The notes below the pieces were generated by a model. It had not been told where the DNA came from and did no database searches. It saw only the letters and a list, made by a program, of their open reading frames with translations. From DASYQV01 sp036005125 (GTDB taxonomy: Bacteria; Acidobacteriota; Vicinamibacteria; Vicinamibacterales; UBA2999), in the NCBI GenBank assembly GCA_036005125.1, contig DASYQV010000075.1, positions 1 through 7,740 on the forward strand: DNA of 7,740 nt, given 5' to 3'. The position numbers were made by a program, and so were the translations under genes. How positions within the stretch are numbered: position 1 is the first letter of the stretch; each line of letters begins with the position of its first letter. Below are positions 1 to 5,148 of the stretch, one piece after another.

Positions 1-100
1 CGTCGTAGGCATCGGATCGTCCGCGAAACACGAGTCGGATCACGTTGTCGCGCTTTTGCTGCCGGGTCAGGCCTCCTTGAACGTCCGTATCATCACTCAT
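1..100 (-). CDS. N-terminus of an unidentified protein, cut by the window edge
   Basis: A minus-strand frame opens with ATG at 100 and runs off the left edge without a stop. The 33 visible residues begin MSDDTDVQGGLTRQQKRDNV and end in RSDAYD. They are polar and basic with no signal peptide or membrane segment, so a cytoplasmic protein is likely. Too little is present to name a family. The sequence just before the ATG (AATCAAGA) is a poor ribosome binding site and belongs to the adjacent heptamer repeat. An AGGAGG-like stretch lies inside the frame (about 70-77), but no ATG or GTG follows it at normal spacing, so I keep the ATG at 100. The gene is divergent from the S9 peptidase. That this is a real gene is probable, not certain. 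Confidence 0.5.
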   Translation of the reverse strand, partial: MSDDTDVQGGLTRQQKRDNVIRLVFRGRSDAYD

Positions 101-186
101 TCTTGATTCATGATTCTTGATTCATGATTTCCGACTTCGTCTACGATCGTCGATCCCAATCATGAATCAAGAATCAAGAATCATGA
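101..186. repeat. Inverted repeat made of eight 7-bp units
   Basis: The left arm (101-128) is four consecutive heptamers: TCTTGAT, TCATGAT, TCTTGAT, TCATGAT. The right arm (159-186) is four complementary heptamers: ATCATGA, ATCAAGA, ATCAAGA, ATCATGA. Bases 111-129 and 158-176 are perfect reverse complements (19 bp) around a 28-bp GC-richer centre that contains the 8-bp palindrome ACGATCGT (143-150). It is strikingly AT-rich against its surroundings. It fills most of the spacer between two divergent gene starts and touches the start codon at 100. It could be a dispersed intergenic repeat, a cruciform or RNA hairpin, or an operator array; the sequence alone does not decide. Confidence 0.85.
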
Positions 187-250
187 ATAAGAACGCCCGG
201 CTCATCAATCGCGTGCCGCGCAGATGCGACAATGGCAGTTCCGGCTTCCT

Positions 251-257
251 GGAGGGG
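251..257 (+). promoter_or_regulatory. Ribosome binding site that sets the S9 peptidase start
   Basis: GGAGGGG lies 7 bases before the ATG at 265. The in-frame ATG at 232 has no comparable purine-rich site before it. Starting at 265 also puts the signal peptide at the very N-terminus (MFLVIRRYAR then an Ala-rich stretch), as expected for an exported enzyme. Confidence 0.75.
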
Positions 258-264
258 CCAAACG

Positions 265-2334
265 ATGTTCCTGGTGATCCGTAGATATGCACGCTGTGCT
301 GCGGCGCTCGGGGCCGTCGGGCTGGCGGCCGCCGCCGCCGCACAGGCGAATCGGCCGTTAGCGATCAACGATCTGATCACCGCCGTTCGCGTCGCCGATC
401 CGCAGCTTTCTCCGGACGGCCGGACGGTCGTCTTCGTCCGGACGACCACCGACACGAGCGCCGGACGGCGCAACGCCGACATCTGGGCGGTCCCGGCCGA
501 TGGATCCAGCGCGCCGCGTGAGCTCATCACCGGTGACAAGACCGAGAACACTCCGCGATATTCGCCCGATGGCAGGCGCCTCGCCTTCATCTCCACGCGG
601 GACGGTGCGGCGCAGGTCTACGTTGCCGATGCCGGCGGCGGCAATATCACGCAGGTGACGAGAATGTCGGAAGGCGTGCAGGGTCCGCTCGTCTTCTCTC
701 CGGACGGAACGAAGATCGCGTTCGTCTCGGACGTCCATGCCGAGTGCCGCGATGAGGCGTGCAACAGGCGTATGCGTGAGTCGGTTGAAAAGGATCCGGT
801 GAAGGTCCGCCGCCTCGCGCGCCTGATGTTCCGGCACTGGGACGAGTGGCGCGAGCGCGTGCGGCACCACATCTTTGTCGCCGACGTGAACGGCGGCGAC
901 CCCCGCGACCTGACACCCGGCGACTTCGATTCGCCGCCGCACTTCTACGAGGACAACGCGGTGACATTCTCGCCTGACGGCCGTGAGGTCGTGTTCATGT
1001 CGAAGGGAGACCTCAAGGACGAGGAAGCCTGGTCCACCAACCACGAGGTCTGGTCGGTGCCGGTTGCCGGCGGCGCGCCGCGGAAGCTCACGATGAACCC
1101 CGCCGCGGATATGCAGCCCGTCTTCTCCCCCGACGGGAAGCTGCTCGCGGTGCGTGCGCAGCGTCGCGCCGGTTTCGAGTCCGATCGCTGGTATCTCGAT
1201 CTGTACGATCGCGCCACCGGCACGAAGCGCACGCTGTTCGAGACACCCGACCTCTCGGTCGCCGACTTCCGCTTCGCGCCCGACGGATCCTCGATCTGGT
1301 TCACGGCGGAGGATCGCGCCGCGACGAACCTCTACGTTGTGCCGGTCACGGGTGGGCCGCCGAAACAGATCGCGCGGGGCGGCGCCATCGGAGCGTTCCA
1401 GCCTTCAGCGCGCTTTGTGATCTTCTCGAAGTCGGCGTTGACGGCGCCGGCGGAGATCTATCGCGTCGCCACCGAGGGCGGACCGGTGACGGCGCTCACG
1501 CGCGAGAACCGGACATGGCTCGACGAGGTCGCGCTCTCTGCACCCGAGAACCTCACGACGAGCGGCGCCGGCGGCGCGCCAATTCAGTATTGGCTTCTGA
1601 AGCCGCCGAACTTCACGCCGAGTCGGAAGTATCCCGTCGTCTTCATCATTCACGGTGGACCACAGGGCGCCTCGCAGGACGCATGGTCCTATCGGTGGAA
1701 CCCGGCACTCTGGGCGGCGCAGGGCTGGGTGGTGGCGGCGCCGAATCCGCGCGGGTCCACCGGCTTCGGGCAGAAGTTTGTCGACGAGATCTCGCAGGAC
1801 TGGTGCGGCAAGGTGATGACGGATCTCAACGGGGCGTTCGACGCGGTGGCGAAACTGCCGTACATCGACACCGCGCGGATGGGCATCGCGGGCGCCAGCT
1901 ACGGCGGGTACGCCGTCAACTGGATCATCGGACAGACGGGACGGTTCAAGGCGGCCGTGTCGCACGATGGTGTGTTCAATCTCGAGTCGATGGCGCTCGC
2001 GACCGAAGAGCTGTGGTTCGCCGAGTGGGAGAACGGCGGCCCGCCGTGGAGCGGCAAAGCGCGGCAGCATTTCGCCCGCTGCTCGCCGCACCTGCACGCG
2101 GACAGGATCAGGACGCCAACGTTCATCATCACGAACGAGCTCGACTTCCGCGTGCCGGTCGATCAGGGGCTTCAGCTCTTCACCGCGCTGCGACGCAATG
2201 GCGTGCCCGCGCAGGCACTCGTGTTCCCCGACGAAGGCCACTGGGTCAACAAGCCGCTCAACAGCCAGCGGTGGCACGAAGCGGTGTTCGCGTGGATGCG
2301 GAAGTACCTCGACGCCGAGAAATCATCGCGATAA
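265..2334 (+). CDS. Secreted S9 family dipeptidyl peptidase / acylaminoacyl peptidase (DPP5-like)
   Basis: A 689-residue serine peptidase of the prolyl oligopeptidase clan, expected to release dipeptides or acylated residues from peptides outside the cytoplasm. An N-terminal signal peptide (MFLVIRRYAR, an Ala/Leu-rich core, cleavage near residue 27-29) is followed by a beta-propeller. At least six 'SPDG/APDG' blade motifs are visible (for example LSPDGRTVVF, YSPDGRRLAF, FSPDGTKIAF). The alpha/beta-hydrolase domain starts near residue 430 and has an HGGPQG oxyanion-loop motif. The triad can be read as Ser545 in GASYGGY, Asp627 in ELDFRVP and His659 in DEGHW. Length and layout match intact S9C enzymes, with no break. 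The substrate cannot be read from sequence. ATG 265 is preferred to ATG 232 because of its ribosome binding site. It stands alone on the plus strand, convergent with the next gene. A short inverted repeat (TCGCGA, 2326-2340) straddles its stop codon. Confidence 0.93.
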   Translation: MFLVIRRYARCAAALGAVGLAAAAAAQANRPLAINDLITAVRVADPQLSPDGRTVVFVRTTTDTSAGRRNADIWAVPADGSSAPRELITGDKTENTPRYSPDGRRLAFISTRDGAAQVYVADAGGGNITQVTRMSEGVQGPLVFSPDGTKIAFVSDVHAECRDEACNRRMRESVEKDPVKVRRLARLMFRHWDEWRERVRHHIFVADVNGGDPRDLTPGDFDSPPHFYEDNAVTFSPDGREVVFMSKGDLKDEEAWSTNHEVWSVPVAGGAPRKLTMNPAADMQPVFSPDGKLLAVRAQRRAGFESDRWYLDLYDRATGTKRTLFETPDLSVADFRFAPDGSSIWFTAEDRAATNLYVVPVTGGPPKQIARGGAIGAFQPSARFVIFSKSALTAPAEIYRVATEGGPVTALTRENRTWLDEVALSAPENLTTSGAGGAPIQYWLLKPPNFTPSRKYPVVFIIHGGPQGASQDAWSYRWNPALWAAQGWVVAAPNPRGSTGFGQKFVDEISQDWCGKVMTDLNGAFDAVAKLPYIDTARMGIAGASYGGYAVNWIIGQTGRFKAAVSHDGVFNLESMALATEELWFAEWENGGPPWSGKARQHFARCSPHLHADRIRTPTFIITNELDFRVPVDQGLQLFTALRRNGVPAQALVFPDEGHWVNKPLNSQRWHEAVFAWMRKYLDAEKSSR

Positions 2335-2392
2335 TCGCGAGGGATGCGCGACCATGCGGGCGCCCCGAGCGTGAGGAATGGTGACGCGGTGG

Positions 2393-2472
2393 TACGCAGG
2401 CCGGGTCTGCAGACCCGGCATGAAGTGGTTTGGTGATTCTACTGGGCCGCATCCAAAGATGCGGCCTGCGTA
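2393..2472. repeat. Nested REP-like palindromic element between convergent genes
   Basis: Three inverted repeats are packed together. The outer arms TACGCAGGCC (2393-2402) and GGCCTGCGTA (2463-2472) are exact complements. Inside lie a perfect 20-bp palindrome (2400-2419, centre CTGCAG) and a second hairpin, GGCCGCATC-CAAA-GATGCGGCC (2445-2466). The strand could fold as two hairpins closed by, or competing with, a long outer stem. The element lies between the stop of the S9 peptidase and the stop of the beta-barrel gene. It may act as a bidirectional terminator or mRNA stabiliser, as REP elements do elsewhere. No U-tract follows either hairpin. Confidence 0.7.
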
Positions 2473-2513
2473 TGTCTGTGGTGGTGAAACGATCTCCAGC
2501 CTGGGGTGGGGCG

Positions 2514-3440
2514 CTAATGTACCGCCTTTGTCGGCGTGAAGCGGAATGACAGGCCGCCCGCGAGCGAGAACGCGGTGCCCCCTTCGGCCACGCTGGTCAG
2601 ACTGCGACCCACGCTGACGTACGCTGATGTAAGGCTCCCCAGCGGGCGGGCGACACTGCCCGTCAGATCGGCGCGGTGACGGTTCACGCCGAGAGCGTCG
2701 AGCGCGGTGTCAGCGACGGTAGAGATCGAACGCGAGACGGAGACCGTCACGGCGTATCCTGCCGGCGCACTCCATTCCACCGCACCTGCGGCGAAAACGG
2801 AGCCGCGGGAAAAATAGCCGCCGGATCCAAAAACGCGGAAGGGCTGCCGACGCACTTCGATGCTCACCGGCACCCCGTAATGAATCCGGCCGTCGGTGCT
2901 GCCAGGGCTCAGCACCTCGACGACAGGACTCACAGCAAGGCCGAACTCCGACAATGTGAGCGACGGATCGATCAACGTCAGCTTTCCAGAGAGGTACATG
3001 TCATCCACTCCACGCGCAGTGCCGCCTTCGTAGCTGGCGTGGTAGAAGGGTACGTTGGCGCTGGCTTGAACGCGATCAGTGAACGCGTACCCGACGTCGA
3101 GCATCGGTACGTTCCATTGCGATCCGCTGTTCATGCGCCAGTACCCGATCCCGATGCCCGTTCGGCCTTCCCCACCGGTCCCCGCGCTTGCATCGTCGAG
3201 CCACGAGCCGAACTGCCGCACTGAGGTCCCCGGCGACACAGCGCCCGCCAGGCGCATCGGCGCCGATGTCGATGACGTCGGCGGGACCGTGACAGCGGAT
3301 GAGGAGGTTGGGGTCGACACCTTCGGCGCTTTCGGTGCTTTGGGTGCCTTGGGACGGCCGCGGCCCTGGGCCGCGGCCTCCTGCGAACAGCACAGCGCGA
3401 CAACGAGGAATGCGCCGAAGGGTAGCAGGCGTGATCTCAT
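2514..3440 (-). CDS. Predicted outer-membrane beta-barrel protein
   Basis: A 308-residue exported protein. It has a signal peptide (MRSRLLPFGAFLVVALCCSQ, cleavage after EAAA near residue 24). The Cys pair at 17-18 follows VVAL and does not fit a lipobox, so it is not called a lipoprotein. Residues 26-60 are a low-complexity linker with three KAP repeats and a Ser/Thr/Pro stretch. From about residue 65 to the end the sequence alternates polar and hydrophobic residues with many Gly and aromatic residues (GIGIGYWRMNS, LDVGYAFTDRVQASANVPFY, AFSLAGGLSFRF). This is typical of a small barrel and resembles the MetA/phenol-degradation type transporter-like barrels. The last strand ends in F-R-F seven residues before the C-terminus. 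Its ATG overlaps the stop of the upstream gene (TAATG), so translation is probably coupled. Function unknown. Confidence 0.75.
   Translation of the reverse strand: MRSRLLPFGAFLVVALCCSQEAAAQGRGRPKAPKAPKAPKVSTPTSSSAVTVPPTSSTSAPMRLAGAVSPGTSVRQFGSWLDDASAGTGGEGRTGIGIGYWRMNSGSQWNVPMLDVGYAFTDRVQASANVPFYHASYEGGTARGVDDMYLSGKLTLIDPSLTLSEFGLAVSPVVEVLSPGSTDGRIHYGVPVSIEVRRQPFRVFGSGGYFSRGSVFAAGAVEWSAPAGYAVTVSVSRSISTVADTALDALGVNRHRADLTGSVARPLGSLTSAYVSVGRSLTSVAEGGTAFSLAGGLSFRFTPTKAVH
3356..3378. repeat. 23-bp palindrome inside the beta-barrel gene
   Basis: Two 11-bp arms (GGCCGCGGCCC and GGGCCGCGGCC) flank a single T. It encodes the signal-peptide cleavage region and the start of the mature protein. It may simply reflect GC-rich Ala/Gly/Arg codons, or it may form an mRNA hairpin early in the message. 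Confidence 0.6.
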
Positions 3441-4390
3441 TACCGCGCCCGCGCCCTGGTGGTGGTACTACCCGTTGCCGGTGCCGGCGGGGTAGTCGGA
3501 GTCGGAGAGCTTGGTGCCGGCGGTGTTGTGGTCGCCGGCGGTGTTGTCGGCGCTGGCGGTGTTGTCGGCGCTGGCGGTGTTGTCGGCGCTGGCGGTGTTG
3601 TCGGCGCCGGCGGTGTTGTCGGCGCTGGCGGTGTCGTCGGCGCTGGCGGTGTCGTCGGCGCTGGCGGTGTCGTCGGCGCTGGCGGTGTCGTCGGCGCTGG
3701 AGCCGGAGGCGCCGGCGTATTCTTCACCTTCTTCACCGCCTGGCCAAGGCTCAGGCCGTTGTCAACCATTGCCGTTTTCAACTGGGCAAACGGAACGCTC
3801 TGGTTTCGCGACGCGTTCAGCGCAGCAACGAACTGCCCCTGGTTGCGGAATCCGGCGCTGGCCTGCTCGAGCGTCATCCCCGCCGGGAGCATGGACGTCA
3901 GGCGGGCCTTCTGCTGCGGATTGCGCGAGAGGCGCGCCGAAATCTCGTTCGGCTCGGCAACAGGCGTCGTCGAGGCCGGTGGCGTCGTGGAGTTGCCAGG
4001 CTCCGTTCCGGTCGTTGTACCGGTGCCGCCCGCCGATCCACCCCCGCTTGTCGACGACGTGGTCGTCGCCGGGGTCGAGGCGGCTGCTGACTTCTTCGTG
4101 GACCCGGCCTTCGCGGTCTTATCCGATTTCACGCCGCCGGATTTATCTGATTTCGCGCCGCCGGATACTTTCCCTGCGTCCGTGCCTTTGCCCGACGTGG
4201 TGCTGCCGGACATCTTCGGTGATCCGCTCGTTTTGGATGATGCAGTCGTTGTAGAACTCTTCGGCCCGCCTTTCGGTGCCTGCACGCTTGCCTTCGGGCC
4301 CTTCGACGCCAGCGCCGTAGCGGGGGCCATCATCGTCATGCCCGCGACCGACAGTCCCAACGAGATCACGAGCGGTTGAAAACGTCTCAT
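3440..4390 (-). CDS. Secreted low-complexity protein with a small helical domain and a Pro/Thr repeat tail
   Basis: A 316-residue protein of unknown function. It has a signal peptide (MRRFQPLVISLGLSVAGMTM, cleavage near ATALA-S, residue 29). Residues 30-145 are a disordered-looking Lys/Ser/Thr/Gly region. Residues 147-225 form the only globular-looking part, including LTSMLPAGMTLEQASAGF, NQGQFVAALNASRN, VPFAQLKTAM and SLGQAVKKV. I associate this helical module with secreted acidobacterial hypothetical proteins, from memory and unsearched. Residues 226-310 are a Pro/Thr/Ala tail of near-perfect TTPPAP hexamers ending in RARAR. Such tails usually act as rigid spacers across the periplasm or wall. 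The start at 4390 is supported by AGGAGG 5 bases upstream. The stop overlaps the start of the beta-barrel gene, and both proteins carry Lys/Pro-rich stretches just after the signal peptide, suggesting joint function at the envelope. Confidence 0.75.
   Translation of the reverse strand: MRRFQPLVISLGLSVAGMTMMAPATALASKGPKASVQAPKGGPKSSTTTASSKTSGSPKMSGSTTSGKGTDAGKVSGGAKSDKSGGVKSDKTAKAGSTKKSAAASTPATTTSSTSGGGSAGGTGTTTGTEPGNSTTPPASTTPVAEPNEISARLSRNPQQKARLTSMLPAGMTLEQASAGFRNQGQFVAALNASRNQSVPFAQLKTAMVDNGLSLGQAVKKVKNTPAPPAPAPTTPPAPTTPPAPTTPPAPTTPPAPTTPPAPTTPPAPTTPPAPTTPPAPTTPPATTTPPAPSSPTPTTPPAPATGSTTTRARAR
3519..3698 (-). repeat. 18-bp tandem repeat, ten units, encoding the hexapeptide tail
   Basis: On the plus strand the unit is GGCGGTGTYGTCGGCGCY, repeated ten times in register from 3519 to 3698. 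The first unit (3519-3536) is the most divergent. Units 2-6 carry GTTGTC and units 7-10 carry GTCGTC. These differences, and the C/T at the last base, fall at third codon positions, so the encoded APTTPP hexamer stays constant. The blocks of identical units suggest recent expansion by slippage or unequal recombination. Confidence 0.92.
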
Positions 4391-4395
4391 GAATT

Positions 4396-4401
4396 CCTCC
4401 T
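4396..4401 (-). promoter_or_regulatory. Ribosome binding site of the low-complexity protein gene
   Basis: The minus strand reads AGGAGG-AATTC-ATG, a consensus Shine-Dalgarno with a 5-base spacer. It fixes the start at 4390. Confidence 0.85.
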
Positions 4402-4636
4402 GGCATTCCTATCTCAAGGGGCATGCCGGAGGCGCCTGTGGGGTAAACGGCGTGGTGTTATGGGTTTACGGCGGCGTGTCAGCTTCGCACACATGCCGCC
4501 GCGACCTGAAGTGTCAGCCGCTTTCAAAATTCGCCCGTCTCTCTCGTCTGTTCGACACGCTGGGCGTCTGGTCACGCGCGCAGGCGATCGTTTTCGCGTG
4601 GGAGCGCGGTTTCATGTGGTGACGGGTTTTCGAGAC

Positions 4637-4660
4637 GAAGCCCCGCGAAGGCGGGGCTTC
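4637..4660 (-). terminator. Candidate terminator hairpin of the three-gene operon
   Basis: GAAGCCCCGC (4637-4646), loop GAAG, then GCGGGGCTTC (4651-4660) give a perfect 10-bp GC-rich stem 33 bases beyond the stop of the DUF6152 gene. The minus-strand sequence after it (GTCTCGAAAACCC) has no U-tract. It is therefore either a non-canonical terminator or an mRNA 3'-end protecting hairpin. Confidence 0.55.
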
Positions 4661-4693
4661 AGAAGAGATGTGCAGGAAAGGGCGGCGAGGTTC

Positions 4694-5131
4694 CTACTTC
4701 TTTTCCGTCGGATCCCGGCCGTCGCGCGGCGCACCAGTCCCTGACGATCCGGCAAAGAGCCGCGTCCCGTCGGGGAACGTGACGTCGCGGCCGTTCGCAC
4801 GCTTGGAGCCGTCGAGCGCCTGATACCCCTCGACGAGCACCTCGGTCCCGGGCACCACCGAGTCCTTCTTCCAGCCGCGGCGCACGAGCGCCCCGGGAGG
4901 TCCCGCCTCGATCATCCACTGCTCGACGCTGCCGTCCTTGTTCTTCACCTCGAGGTGCATCCACGCGTGGGGATTGATCCACTCCATCTTGGTTATCGTG
5001 CCGCGCAGCTTCACCGGCTTGGTCGAGTCGAACTCGGCGGCAAACGCGTGATGCGCGTCGACCGGCGCCGCGGCCATCAAGCCGAAGGCGAGTCCGAGGC
5101 CGAGTATCGTGATGGGAAATGTCCGTCGCAT
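4694..5131 (-). CDS. Small exported DUF6152 family protein
   Basis: A 145-residue protein. The ATG at 5131 is chosen over a longer frame opening at 5230 because it directly begins a signal peptide (MRRTFPITILGLGLAFGLMA, cleavage near APVDA, residue 26). The longer frame would overlap the upstream gene by about 80 bases. GAGGTG precedes the ATG. The mature protein starts HHAFAAEFD and continues with the family's hallmarks: LRGTITKMEWINPHAWMHLEV (residues 42-62 in two overlapping motifs), EAGPPGALVRRGW, VPGTEVLVEGYQA, DGSKRANGRDVTFPDG. The pattern fits a small beta-rich periplasmic domain. No biochemical role is assigned here. Closely spaced His residues (27, 28, 55, 59) make metal binding worth testing. 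It is the last gene of the operon, 17 bases after the VOC fusion gene, and probably co-transcribed with it. Confidence 0.85.
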   Translation of the reverse strand: MRRTFPITILGLGLAFGLMAAAPVDAHHAFAAEFDSTKPVKLRGTITKMEWINPHAWMHLEVKNKDGSVEQWMIEAGPPGALVRRGWKKDSVVPGTEVLVEGYQALDGSKRANGRDVTFPDGTRLFAGSSGTGAPRDGRDPTEKK

Positions 5132-5148
5132 GTCATCCACCTCACTTT

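Larger units (their letters stand above)
4391..4693. other. 303-bp spacer between the low-complexity gene pair and the three-gene operon
   Basis: It holds the ribosome binding site of the downstream minus-strand gene (4396-4401) and a hairpin near the other end (4637-4660). It should also contain a promoter for the pair starting at 4390, but I find no convincing -35/-10 match. Short open frames here (for example plus strand 4389-4622) have no family resemblance and are not called. Confidence 0.6.

Noticed and set aside
232..264. ATG at 232 as the start of the S9 peptidase
   Set aside because: It has no ribosome binding site and would add 11 residues before the signal peptide. ATG 265 has GGAGGGG at good spacing.
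358..1044. 228-residue minus-strand open frame
   Set aside because: Antisense to the peptidase beta-propeller; composition typical of a high-GC shadow frame.
1405..2277. 290-residue minus-strand open frame
   Set aside because: It lies wholly within the S9 peptidase hydrolase domain on the opposite strand, with Arg/His-rich composition and no family pattern.
1515..2384. 289-residue plus-strand open frame
   Set aside because: A second frame over the peptidase C-terminal half, very Arg-rich. The overlapping frame contains the intact catalytic triad.
3519..3698. CRISPR array
   Set aside because: The regular repeats are contiguous 18-bp units with no spacers, and they encode a periodic peptide.
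3459..4379. 306-residue plus-strand open frame with GGVVGA repeats
   Set aside because: It is antisense to the low-complexity gene and its repeat is just the other strand of the 18-bp unit. The minus-strand frame has a signal peptide and a consensus ribosome binding site; this one has neither.
4389..4744. Two short plus-strand open frames in the 4391-4693 spacer
   Set aside because: No family resemblance or ribosome binding site; one runs antisense into the DUF6152 gene.
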